Assembly: GCA_028711505.1 (NCBI GenBank)
Contig: JAQTSC010000005.1
Coordinates: forward strand, 1-47,373
Direction of reading: 5' to 3'
Source of the DNA: Candidatus Paceibacterota bacterium
GTDB lineage: Bacteria > Patescibacteriota > Minisyncoccia > JAHISW01 > Tagabacteraceae
Length of the DNA: 47,373 nucleotides
The stretch's first letter is position 1, and every line of letters starts with the position of its first letter. The notes under the pieces are model-generated. The model was not told the DNA's origin. It made no database searches and saw nothing but the letters and a program-made list of their open reading frames with translations. This document shows, one piece after another, positions 1 through 8,140 of this stretch. Position numbers and translations under genes: made by a program.

Positions 1-61
1 TCCTTTTAAGCACTTGGTCGCGCACTTCTTTGGAAATGCGGTGTTTCTTTGTTATTGTCAT
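1..61 (-). CDS. Transposase-like N-terminus, cut by contig end
   Basis: Reading leftwards from an ATG whose complement is at 59-61, 20 codons stay open to the window edge and give MTITKKHRISKEVRDQVLKR. The basic start and the KEVRDQVLKR helix resemble the first helix of the helix-turn-helix in IS3/IS630-type transposases, and contigs often break inside insertion sequences. Only 20 residues are visible, so the assignment rests on the look of the N-terminus alone. It faces away from the truncated radical SAM fragment on its right, as expected if a mobile element landed there. It could instead be another small DNA-binding protein. Confidence 0.4.
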   Translation of the reverse strand, partial: MTITKKHRISKEVRDQVLKR

Positions 62-62
62 A

Positions 63-119
63 TACCCCAATTATATTGGCTGCTAAATATTGTACAAAGA
101 GTGTCTTAGATTTGGGGTA
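63..119. repeat. Short inverted repeat at island edge
   Basis: TACCCCAA at 63-70 is the exact reverse complement of TTGGGGTA at 112-119. The pair lies between the transposase-like start and the point where radical SAM coding begins. It could be the foot of a hairpin or the inner end of an insertion element. An 8-base match can arise by chance, so this is a weak call. Confidence 0.3.
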
Positions 120-566
120 CCTACCATAAGGTATGTTTTCGGCCTTTGTCGCAAACTGGGAATCAGAACTTTGGGCACGTTTCTTTTTGGACTGCCGGGA
201 GAAAGCAAAGAGTCTTGTGAAAAAACCATTGAATTTGCCAAAGAAATAGGTGCGGATTTCGCTTCTTTTAATATTCTGATACCGAGAATGAATACTAATA
301 TCAGAAAACAGGCGATAGAAAAAGGATGGGTTAAAAGCGGAATAAAAGTCATGGACCAAAGCGGAAATTTTTCCGTTATGGGCAGCGACAAGATGACGGC
401 TGAAGAAATTTTGGGGCTGAAGGAAAAAGCCGACAAGAGTTTTTATTTAAGACCGTCTTATCTTCTTAGAAGGATTGCGTCCATAAGAAATACGTATGAG
501 CTAAAGCTTTTGGTTATAAACGGATTTTCCGTGATAAATCAAATTTTTAAAAGAAAAGATGACTAA
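90..566 (+). pseudogene. Radical SAM protein, C-terminal fragment
   Basis: From about residue 20 this frame matches the C-terminal third of the B12-binding radical SAM proteins elsewhere in the island: a KLGIRTLGTFLFGLPGE segment, then IEFAKEIGAD, and near the end FYLRPSYLLRRIASI, the same FY-x-RP tail seen at 2760, 6830 and 10260. The CxxxCxxC cluster site and the cobalamin domain are missing. An in-frame stop (TAA at 84-86) lies just before the first possible start, so this is a decayed or disrupted gene rather than a full enzyme. The first 15 or so residues do not look like the family and probably come from inserted DNA. Its end overlaps the next gene by 8 bases, so the two were once in one operon. 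Confidence 0.7.
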
Positions 567-2883
567 AAATATTTCATGCCCGTTGTGCGGAGATAGCGGA
601 GTTTTTTCTTGGAAAAAGAAAGAAAAATTTGAAGTGCTTAAGTGCAAAAAATGCGATTTGGGATTTGTCGCCCCCGATTTTTTGCCAGAAGATTATAGAA
701 ATCAATATTTGGAGGACAAATCGTCAAGGGTTGAATATTATAAATCAGCCGATGATTGCGACGGATGGTATTTTCGCAGAAATCTGAAAAAATTGGAGAA
801 ATTTATCAAGCCTGGTTCTATTCTGGATATCGGCTGCAGTGTCGGAACTTTTTTGAAAGAGGCTCAAAAAAAAGGATGGCAAGCCGCCGGGGTGGAGCCG
901 AATTTAAAGGCCGCTGAAATCGCCCAAAAATACGGAAAAGTTTATTCGGATTTTTTTGACGAAAATTTTGGCGCGTCGGGATTTAGCGCCGTGCACATGT
1001 CTGACACCATAGAACATTTGTCCAATCCTTTAGCTGTTTTAAAAACCGCCCGCGGAATTTTGTCTGAAAAAGGGATTTTAATGGTAACGACCTGCGATAT
1101 GGACAGTTTTTTGGGAAAAGCTTATCAGATAAAGCCGAGGGAACACCTTTTTTATTTCAATAAAAAATCTTTAAGGCGAATTTTGGAGCAGTCTGGTTTT
1201 AAGGTCCTTCTGCTCGAAAGAATTACCCGAAAAAGAAGCTTTTCGGGATTGGAAAAAAGCACGACGGAAATCGGGTTAATCGGCAAATTTTTTACCAAAT
1301 TCAGGTTTTTCCACAGACCGATGAGTTTTCTTTCCGGCCTCCTGTTCTACGACGAGATTTTAGCGATCGCTGAAAAAAGCAAGCAGACTGGTTTAAAAGA
1401 TTGCGGCATTGGCGCGAAAAAACAGCATAATTTTTCTAAAATGGATATCTTGTTGATTTATCCTCCCATTTCGGTGAACGAAAGATATTCCAGCAATGTC
1501 GGCAAGGCCGGAGGAAATCTCGCGCCTCTTGGAATCGCGAATGTGGCGGCTTACTTGAGGGAGAAAGGTTTTAATACCGGAATTATTGACGCTGTTGCCG
1601 AAAATTATACTATTAATGATTTGGCAAAAAAGATTTTGGAAATAAATCCGAGGGTTGTCGGGATTTCCGCTTTAACATCCAATTTTTTCAGGGCGGTTGC
1701 TGTAGCCAAAGAGATAAAGAAAATTCTTCCGGACGCCCTTGTTATAATAGGAGGCCATCACGCGGCCATAATGCCTTTGGAAATAATGAGGGAAAATGAA
1801 TGTTTTGATATTTTGGTTAAGGGCGAAGGAGAGCTCACGGCGAAAGAAGTTATGGAGGAATATAAAAAATTCGGTTGGAACAGGGAAGATTTCTTAAAAA
1901 AATGCGGACAAATAAAAGGCATTTATTTTAAAAGTGGAGATGAAGTGATTTTTACCGGAGACAGGGATATGATTGAGAACTTGGACGCCTTGCCTTTTCC
2001 GGCAAGAGATCTTCTGCCGATGGATAAATACCTTCCTTTGCCGAATCAGTATAAAAGAGCTCCTGTCGCCAATATGGTGGCGATACGGGGTTGTGTTTTT
2101 AACTGCACTTTTTGTTCGAGCGCTTCAATGTTCGGCCGGAAAATAAGGCTGATGTCTCCGGAAAGGACTGTAAATGAAATAGAATATCTTATAAAAGAAT
2201 ACGGCGTTAAGGAAATTTCTTTCTGGGACGATGCCATAACGGTAAGCAGGGAATGGATGATGAAGTTTTGCGATTTGATATTGGAAAAAGGAATAGATAT
2301 AACTTGGACTTGTTATTCTAGGGTAAATACCGTCGATGAAGAACTGCTTCGCAAAATGAAAAATGCCGGCTGTTGGAATATTTTTTTCGGTTTTGAATCG
2401 GGAGACCAAAAACTTTTGGATAATATAGATAAGCGCATAACTTTGGAACAGATTGAAAAAGCGAACGATTTATGCAAAAAAGTAGGAATAGAAGTAAGAG
2501 CTTCTTTCATGCTGGCTCTTCCTGGAGAGACTCCGGAGCTTGGACAGAAAACCATAGATTTCGCCAAAAAATTGAATCCGGATTACGCGCAATTTTCCGT
2601 GACAACTCCGTACCCGGGGACAAGGCTTTATGATGAAGCGGAAAAATACGGAACGCTCACTAAAAATTTTTCCGAATATCACGGTTGGAGCCCCGTTTTT
2701 GTTCCTTTCGGATACAAAAATAGGGAGGAGATTGAAAAAATTGAAAAAAGGGCAATGAGACAGTTCTATATGAGACCGGCGTATATTTGGGGTAGAATAA
2801 AAAAGATAGACAGTTTTGAAGACATAAAGAGGTACATGAAAGGTCTTACGTTTGTTTTAGGTTTTATAAAAGGGAAAAAATAA
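559..2883 (+). CDS. Methyltransferase / B12-binding radical SAM fusion
   Basis: The 774-residue product joins two enzymes. Residues 1-290 are a class I SAM methyltransferase with an N-terminal zinc ribbon (C7, C10, C29, C32) and motif I ILDIGCSVGTFL near 88-99. From M295 (MDILLIYPP) a complete B12-binding radical SAM protein follows: a Rossmann cobalamin-type domain with VVIIGGHHAAIMP, then IRGCVFNCTFC with cluster cysteines 512, 516 and 519, and a C-terminal FYMRPAYIWGRIKKI tail. The neighbouring paralogues at 6716 and 10159 are about 475 residues and start exactly where M295 lies, so either two genes fused or a stop was lost. The family includes C-methylases, ring-contracting and ring-closing enzymes acting on lipids and natural products; the substrate here is unknown. 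A GT9 gene follows after 13 bases. Confidence 0.85.
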   Translation: MTKNISCPLCGDSGVFSWKKKEKFEVLKCKKCDLGFVAPDFLPEDYRNQYLEDKSSRVEYYKSADDCDGWYFRRNLKKLEKFIKPGSILDIGCSVGTFLKEAQKKGWQAAGVEPNLKAAEIAQKYGKVYSDFFDENFGASGFSAVHMSDTIEHLSNPLAVLKTARGILSEKGILMVTTCDMDSFLGKAYQIKPREHLFYFNKKSLRRILEQSGFKVLLLERITRKRSFSGLEKSTTEIGLIGKFFTKFRFFHRPMSFLSGLLFYDEILAIAEKSKQTGLKDCGIGAKKQHNFSKMDILLIYPPISVNERYSSNVGKAGGNLAPLGIANVAAYLREKGFNTGIIDAVAENYTINDLAKKILEINPRVVGISALTSNFFRAVAVAKEIKKILPDALVIIGGHHAAIMPLEIMRENECFDILVKGEGELTAKEVMEEYKKFGWNREDFLKKCGQIKGIYFKSGDEVIFTGDRDMIENLDALPFPARDLLPMDKYLPLPNQYKRAPVANMVAIRGCVFNCTFCSSASMFGRKIRLMSPERTVNEIEYLIKEYGVKEISFWDDAITVSREWMMKFCDLILEKGIDITWTCYSRVNTVDEELLRKMKNAGCWNIFFGFESGDQKLLDNIDKRITLEQIEKANDLCKKVGIEVRASFMLALPGETPELGQKTIDFAKKLNPDYAQFSVTTPYPGTRLYDEAEKYGTLTKNFSEYHGWSPVFVPFGYKNREEIEKIEKRAMRQFYMRPAYIWGRIKKIDSFEDIKRYMKGLTFVLGFIKGKK

Positions 2884-2896
2884 ATTTTTATAAATC

Positions 2897-4117
2897 ATGA
2901 ATGTTTCCGCGGCAAGGATAATAGACTATTGGGTTGGCGTGCCGGCATGCTTTTTTTTGACGCTGCTTAGAAAGGCAAAAAAACTTCTTTTTTTTAACGG
3001 GAGGGAACAAGCCGGTGTTTCAAAAAAATTTCTTTTTATAGAACTTTCCGAGATGGGAAGCGCCATCTTGGCTTATCCGGCGATGAAATATATTAAAGAT
3101 AGTTATCCCGAAGCGGAGCTGTTTTTTATGATTTTTGAAAAAAACAGGGCAAGCGTTGACATTCTTAAAACCATCCCCAAAGAGAATGTGCTTACTGTAA
3201 ATATTGATTCGGTTTTTAATTTTTTTCGCGATTCCTTAAAAAATATAATAAGAATGCGCAGGGAGAGATTTGACGCGGTTTTTGATTTGGAGCTTTTTGC
3301 GCGGTCGACGGCAATTTTAACTTATTTAAGCGGCGCGCCTAAAAGAGTCGGATTTTATAAATATAAAATGGAAGGGCTTTACAGGGGCAATTTGCTCACT
3401 CACAAAATCCAGTATAATTTTCAGCAGCATATAAGCAAAACATTTTTTTCTTTCGTTAAATCGGCGGAAAATGCTTTTCAAAACAAGCCGACAATGGATA
3501 ACGGCATCTTTCCGGATAACTTAACCCCTGCCGTCTACGAGCCGGGTCCGGATAACATAAAATTGATTTGGGAGAAACTTAAAAAAATAAATCCCGCCAT
3601 AAGCGAAAGAAGCAACATCGTTATTTTAAATCCAAGCGGAGGAGACTTGCCCATAAGATCATGGCCCGTTGAAAATTTTACGGCGCTTGCGGGAAAAATT
3701 CTGGAAGACAAAAATAATTTTGTGGTGCTTACCGGTGCGAAATCCGATATTCCGGTTGTTGAAAAAATAAATAGCGCTTTTAATTCAGAAAAAGTCATTG
3801 ATTTGTCGGGCAAGACGGAGTTCGGCGAACTCCTGGATTTATATTGCGTTTCCGATGTCCTGGTTACGAGCGACAGCGGTCCGGGGCATTTTGCTTCGCT
3901 TACCCCTATTAAGAATTTTGTTTTTTTTGGACCGGAATCGCCCAATCTTTATTCTCCCCTGGGAGAAAATACCAAGATTTTTTTTGAAAATTTCCCATGT
4001 TCGCCGTGCCTTTCCGCATTCAACCACAGAAGCACCGTTTGCGAAGAAAATAAATGCGTTAAAGCCATTTCTGTGGATAAAGTTTACGAGTTAATAGAAA
4101 AAGAATTGAAAAAATGA
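2897..4117 (+). CDS. Glycosyltransferase family 9 (heptosyltransferase-like)
   Basis: The 406-residue protein has the two Rossmann halves of GT9: an N-terminal FLFIELSEMGSAILAYPAMK with the family's paired start of helix 1, a middle FDLELFARSTAILTYLSGAPKR, and a C-terminal LNPSGGDLPIRSWP plus VTSDSGPGHFASLTPIKNFVFFGP, the nucleotide-sugar site where D-S-G-P-G-H is typical. Four cysteines at the end (CSPC then C-x5-C) may bind a metal. The family transfers heptose or other sugars from ADP- or other NDP donors at the cytoplasmic membrane face. CPR bacteria generally lack LPS, so the acceptor is more likely a surface glycan or glycolipid. It overlaps the next gene by ATGA, which implies translational coupling. 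No Shine-Dalgarno is visible. Confidence 0.85.
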   Translation: MNVSAARIIDYWVGVPACFFLTLLRKAKKLLFFNGREQAGVSKKFLFIELSEMGSAILAYPAMKYIKDSYPEAELFFMIFEKNRASVDILKTIPKENVLTVNIDSVFNFFRDSLKNIIRMRRERFDAVFDLELFARSTAILTYLSGAPKRVGFYKYKMEGLYRGNLLTHKIQYNFQQHISKTFFSFVKSAENAFQNKPTMDNGIFPDNLTPAVYEPGPDNIKLIWEKLKKINPAISERSNIVILNPSGGDLPIRSWPVENFTALAGKILEDKNNFVVLTGAKSDIPVVEKINSAFNSEKVIDLSGKTEFGELLDLYCVSDVLVTSDSGPGHFASLTPIKNFVFFGPESPNLYSPLGENTKIFFENFPCSPCLSAFNHRSTVCEENKCVKAISVDKVYELIEKELKK

Positions 4118-5757
4118 ACAAACCGTCTTTAAGGGTTTTATTTTTTGTTTTAATTTTTTGTTTCTCTTTTTTTGTGTGGTATTCGCCGGTTTTATTGAAA
4201 GGGTACGCTCCTTATAAAATAAAAGATTCGATTTTGCTTGCCAGAAATATCGAGATTTCCGGAGTGTATGGATATGAAAACGGAAAGAATGTTATTTTGG
4301 CTCCTTCCTTGGCAAAAGATTCGGCTGAGCAATCTTTGGCCGGTAACCGATTGACCGCCTTTTTGTATTCCAGAGTTTTTTCTGCTCTTGGCTTTTTAAG
4401 CCCGGGTCAACTGGTTTTGTTTTCAATTTTTTTGAATTCTTCGGCTCTCGTAGTTTTTTCCATTATTGTTTCCCGTCTCTTTGGTTTTAAGCTGACAGCT
4501 TTATTTTCTTCTTTGTATGTGCTGGCGCCTTTTAATTGGCAGCAGATTTATTCAATCGGTTCTTACGAATTCGCGATATTTTTTGTTTCTTTATTTTTTG
4601 CTTTCTTTATTTTGGGCCGCGATAATAAGCGGGAAAACTTTTTCTTGGCTGTTTCCGGTATTTTTTTGGCGTTGGCCGTTATGGCAAAGGAGGCATTTTT
4701 TTTGCTGATACCTCTCGTTTTTTTATATTTGTGGTTTTCCCGCGGACGGCGTTTTGTCGCCCCTTTTCTTGTCCCGCTCATTTTGATTCTGTCTGTTTTT
4801 TACGTTCCGTCTTTTTTCAAAAAAGACGGCGGTAATGTTTATTCAAAATTGTTTTTTGCCGGCAGTAATCAGGAAAAAAAATTCCTGGATTTTGAAAATT
4901 ACGGGCATCTTTATCCCGATCCCTATACATACCATTTTGAAAAAGGCGAATTTTTAAAAAATTACAAAGAGCAGATTGAAAATACCGGTTTTTTTGGGTC
5001 TTTGCAGATGAAAAAAGTTTTGGCAAACGTTGGAGAGCGGGGTGTCGGCATCGGCGAAAGATTTTTTCTGGGATGTTCGCTTGCCTTCGGGCATATGGAA
5101 TATTTTCTTTCTCTTGAAAAAGGAGGCGGTCCGTTTTTTCTGTTTTTTGCAATCCTGGGGCTGTTTTTTGTTCTGAAAAAAAGAGACAGGGAACTTTATC
5201 GATTCTCCCTCTTTTGGACACTGGGAACGCTTTCCCTTTTGTCGTTTGTTGTCTTGGCTTCAAGAACTCATATGGTGGATTTTTGCTGGCTGCTTCCGCT
5301 TCTCTCTTCTCTCGGAGTTTTTTATCTATTGTCTGTTTTTAAAGAGCAGTCGGGTTTTTCCGGAAAGAAATTTTATTCGCTGTCTTTTTTTCTGATTTTT
5401 GTTTCTCTTTTTAATCTTTACCTTGCCAATCGTTTAGCTTTCGGTCTTATCTATGGCGAAACAAACAGCGTTTTAAAAATTGAAGATTACGCGAGGCGGA
5501 TGAAAGATGAAAAAACCGAAAAAGACATCACTGCCGTCGGGTTCGGGCTGCAAGATTCTTCGGCTCTTAATTATCTGTCGGAAAAATCTCTCGTCATTTT
5601 TAACCCGGAAACGGTAGAGCGTCTCATTGAAGAGAATAAGCTTAAGGAAGCCTTTGATTATTTCGAAGTAGATTACGTTTTGGGATACAATGATGTCCTT
5701 TCGGAAAAAATTTTTGAATCGTCCGGAATCAAATCGTTTCCGCTAAAAGCCGAATAG
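4114..5757 (+). CDS. Polytopic membrane glycosyltransferase (GT39/ArnT-like)
   Basis: This 547-residue protein opens with a membrane helix at 8-25 and then has a long loop with acidic residues (IKDSILLARNIE), followed by some nine more hydrophobic segments (about 90-120, 135-170, 178-230, 340-360, 370-430) and a soluble C-terminal tail of about 110 residues. This layout is that of GT-C glycosyltransferases of the PMT/ArnT/GT39 type, which use polyprenyl-phosphate sugars outside the cell; the exact subfamily cannot be fixed. The start overlaps the stop of the GT9 gene by 4 bases, so both are made together. The C-terminal part, with NYLSEKSLVIFNPET, resembles the periplasmic domains of such enzymes. 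An oligosaccharide ligase or polymerase is the main alternative. Confidence 0.65.
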   Translation: MNKPSLRVLFFVLIFCFSFFVWYSPVLLKGYAPYKIKDSILLARNIEISGVYGYENGKNVILAPSLAKDSAEQSLAGNRLTAFLYSRVFSALGFLSPGQLVLFSIFLNSSALVVFSIIVSRLFGFKLTALFSSLYVLAPFNWQQIYSIGSYEFAIFFVSLFFAFFILGRDNKRENFFLAVSGIFLALAVMAKEAFFLLIPLVFLYLWFSRGRRFVAPFLVPLILILSVFYVPSFFKKDGGNVYSKLFFAGSNQEKKFLDFENYGHLYPDPYTYHFEKGEFLKNYKEQIENTGFFGSLQMKKVLANVGERGVGIGERFFLGCSLAFGHMEYFLSLEKGGGPFFLFFAILGLFFVLKKRDRELYRFSLFWTLGTLSLLSFVVLASRTHMVDFCWLLPLLSSLGVFYLLSVFKEQSGFSGKKFYSLSFFLIFVSLFNLYLANRLAFGLIYGETNSVLKIEDYARRMKDEKTEKDITAVGFGLQDSSALNYLSEKSLVIFNPETVERLIEENKLKEAFDYFEVDYVLGYNDVLSEKIFESSGIKSFPLKAE

Positions 5758-5763
5758 CCAAAC

Positions 5764-5794
5764 GGAAAAATTCGCCTGTTTTTTGAATTTTTCC
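5764..5794. terminator. Hairpin between convergent operons
   Basis: GGAAAAATTC (5764-5773) is a perfect reverse complement of GAATTTTTCC (5785-5794) with an 11-base loop rich in T. It lies between the ends of the plus-strand gene at 5757 and the minus-strand gene at 5804 and probably stops transcription from both sides. The stem is AT-rich, so it may be weak. Confidence 0.5.
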
Positions 5795-5803
5795 CGATTT
5801 TCG

Positions 5804-6709
5804 TCAGGCAAGAAATTTTTTATACCAGCAGACAAGCCCGACTAACACAAGCGTCAGGTAATTTGCCATGATAAGAAGAGAAAAAAGTACTATGGTTTCC
5901 TTCGCTATTCCGAACGGCGAAAGCAGAAAGATAAAAACAGCTTCTCTTGCTCCTATTCCCATAACTGATATTGGCAGAAGCGCGGCTAAGACAGAGAAAG
6001 CTCCGAGAAAAGAGACAAAGAAAAAACTTAAATGCTCGCTGATTCCGACACTGGCCGCAAGAAGATTTATGATGAAAAAATAAGAAATCCAGGCAATTGC
6101 CGTCAAAAAGAAAATAAAAAGGCTTCTTTTAAAGTTATATTGTTTAAGTCCCAGAAAAATATCTTTTATTATCTCTTTGGCTTTGTCGTTGGTTTTGTAT
6201 AAATACAGCGTTAAAAAACCCGCGAATATGGCTATCGGCACGATCCATCTTATTATCATGCCGCCGTTGATTTCTATGCGGGGGACGGAAGGAAGAAAAA
6301 TAAACAATATTGCGCAAAATATCAGTACGAACAAAAGATCAAAAATTTTTTCCAAAACATTGCTTAAAATGGACTTTCCCAGGGAATGCCCGTCTTTTTT
6401 CAGGTAAATTATTTTGCTGAAATCGCCGATTCTCCCTGGCGTGGCGATGGCAAGCATTGTTGATATTCCTACGATATAGAAAGCTTCTTTTAGCGAATAT
6501 TTGATATTTTGAAAACTTACCATTTTCTTGAAACGATAGGAGTTTAAAAGAAGGATAGGAATATAGAGGAGAGAAGCGAACGGCAGATAGACAAGATTTA
6601 GATTTGAAATTTGTCCTTTGAAATAGGAAAAATCAATGTCTTTCACAACCCAGAAAAAAATCAAAAAACCTATTAATATGTAGCTTCTTTTAAGCAGTTT
6701 TTTTAGCAT
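5804..6709 (-). CDS. LPG-synthase-TM / UPF0104 family membrane protein
   Basis: The 301-residue protein is almost entirely membrane helices (about eight). It carries the family pattern near residues 50-100: a YFKGQISNLNLVYLP stretch, then LNSYRFKKMVSF, and AIATPGRIGDFSKIIYLKK, where the P-G-x-x-G-(D/E) turn followed by K is typical of the integral domain of lysylphosphatidylglycerol synthase and its stand-alone relatives. Stand-alone members are thought to move or build membrane lipids and glycolipids. It has no cytosolic aminoacyl-transfer domain, so lysyl transfer is not expected. It is the last gene of the minus-strand operon, 6 bases after the radical SAM gene, which suggests it handles a lipid-linked product made by that operon. 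No Shine-Dalgarno precedes the ATG. Confidence 0.75.
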   Translation of the reverse strand: MLKKLLKRSYILIGFLIFFWVVKDIDFSYFKGQISNLNLVYLPFASLLYIPILLLNSYRFKKMVSFQNIKYSLKEAFYIVGISTMLAIATPGRIGDFSKIIYLKKDGHSLGKSILSNVLEKIFDLLFVLIFCAILFIFLPSVPRIEINGGMIIRWIVPIAIFAGFLTLYLYKTNDKAKEIIKDIFLGLKQYNFKRSLFIFFLTAIAWISYFFIINLLAASVGISEHLSFFFVSFLGAFSVLAALLPISVMGIGAREAVFIFLLSPFGIAKETIVLFSLLIMANYLTLVLVGLVCWYKKFLA

Positions 6710-6715
6710 TTTGAA

Positions 6716-8134
6716 TTAATTTTCCAACAGTTTTATGCCCGCTATCGTTTTTCTTGCGAACTCTTTGTACGATTTTATGTTTTTTATGGTTTTTAATATA
6801 TATCCCGGCCTGAAGTAAAAGGAAAAATAAGCTCTTTTAAGCATTTTTTTGAGTTCCTTCTTTTTTAAGTTTTCTTCCCACACCATCGGTTTAAAATCAA
6901 GCGTTGGGTTTTCGGCAAATTTTTTCCAGTAATCGCAGGGCAGAAGATGTTTTTCCAGCCCCAGAAGATAAAGATCGGTGGCGGGATAAGGGGTTGTTAT
7001 GGAAAAGGTTACAAAATCGGGGTTGATTTTTTTGGCGAATTTAACCGTGTCGGATATTTCCTTTTTTGTTTCGCCCGGAGACCCTATCATAAAATAACCC
7101 AAAGTTTGAATTCCGATTTTTCTTGTGAGGGAAAAAGCTTTTTCCACTTGTTCAAGAGTTATTCCTTTTCTTAGGGTGTTTAAAATTTTTTGCGTTCCGG
7201 CTTCTACCCCGTAATGTATTCTTTGGCACCCCGCTTTTTTCATAAGAACCAACAGGTTTTCGTCAATCGTATCAACGCGCGCTCTCACATCCCAGCCAAT
7301 ATTTAATTTCCTTTTTAAAATTTCATCGCAAATTTCTACAACCCGCCGCCGGTCAACCGTAAAAGTATCATCGTAAAAAAATATTTCCTGGATTCCTATC
7401 TTCGCGCATTCTTCCATTTCATTGACCACGTTTTTCGCGGACCTTGCGCGAAAGATTTTGCCAAGGTGCGGACGATTGCAGAAAAGGCACTTGAACGGGC
7501 ATCCTCGGCTGGAAAACATCGTGGTTATCGGCGTTTTTCTGGAAATGACAGATTCGTATTTTTCATAAGGCAAAAAGCGCCTGTCGGGGAAGGGCAGAGT
7601 GTCAAGGTCTTTTATCGGTTCTCTCTGTTCGTTTATGACGACTTCTCCGTCTTTTTTAAAACCAAAACCCTTGATTTTATAAAAATTTTCCGGTTGATCT
7701 ACATTGTCCACGAATTCAGTAAAAGTTTCTTCTCCCTCTCCGAGTACTATAAAATCTATTTCTTTTAAAGAAAGCGTTTCCGCCGGATAAATATGAACAT
7801 GCGGTCCTCCCAGCACTATTTTTGTTTCCGGTCTTATCTCTCTCATTATCTCGGCCGCTCGGAGAGCGGCAAGCAAAGAAAAAGAAGTGGCCGTTATCCC
7901 AAAGATATCGGGCGTTTCTTCGGAAATTATTTTTTTCAGATGCTTATGGTTTATTTTTTCAAGCTGACAATCCAAGATTTTTATTTGATGTTTTTCTTTG
8001 GCGGAATTTTTTAGATATGAAGACACATACATCAGCCCGAGAGGCGGCATCGGGTCTTCTTTTTCCTGAAAGATTTTTGGAAGGCTCGGATTTATAGCTT
8101 CCAGTTGCGGCGGATTGATAAGTAATATTTTCAT
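6716..8134 (-). CDS. B12-binding radical SAM protein
   Basis: The 472-residue protein has the full two-domain layout: MKILLINPPQ and a cobalamin-binding-type Rossmann domain (1-150, with IVLGGPHVHIYPAE near 107-119), the linker LDTLPFPDRRFLPYEKY, and the radical SAM core with SSRGCPFKCLFC (cluster cysteines 212, 216, 219), IFFYDDTFTVDR, then YGVEAGTQKILNTL and FMIGSPGET. The C-terminus ends with the FYFRPGYILKTIKNI tail shared by its paralogues here. Enzymes of this class use SAM and often methylcobalamin to methylate or rearrange unactivated carbons, in the cytoplasm under anoxic conditions. It sits between the sugar amidotransferase and the LPG-TM protein with gaps of about 6 bases, so it probably acts on the same glycan or lipid. 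The true substrate is unknown. Confidence 0.88.
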   Translation of the reverse strand: MKILLINPPQLEAINPSLPKIFQEKEDPMPPLGLMYVSSYLKNSAKEKHQIKILDCQLEKINHKHLKKIISEETPDIFGITATSFSLLAALRAAEIMREIRPETKIVLGGPHVHIYPAETLSLKEIDFIVLGEGEETFTEFVDNVDQPENFYKIKGFGFKKDGEVVINEQREPIKDLDTLPFPDRRFLPYEKYESVISRKTPITTMFSSRGCPFKCLFCNRPHLGKIFRARSAKNVVNEMEECAKIGIQEIFFYDDTFTVDRRRVVEICDEILKRKLNIGWDVRARVDTIDENLLVLMKKAGCQRIHYGVEAGTQKILNTLRKGITLEQVEKAFSLTRKIGIQTLGYFMIGSPGETKKEISDTVKFAKKINPDFVTFSITTPYPATDLYLLGLEKHLLPCDYWKKFAENPTLDFKPMVWEENLKKKELKKMLKRAYFSFYFRPGYILKTIKNIKSYKEFARKTIAGIKLLEN

Positions 8135-8140
8135 TTTGAA

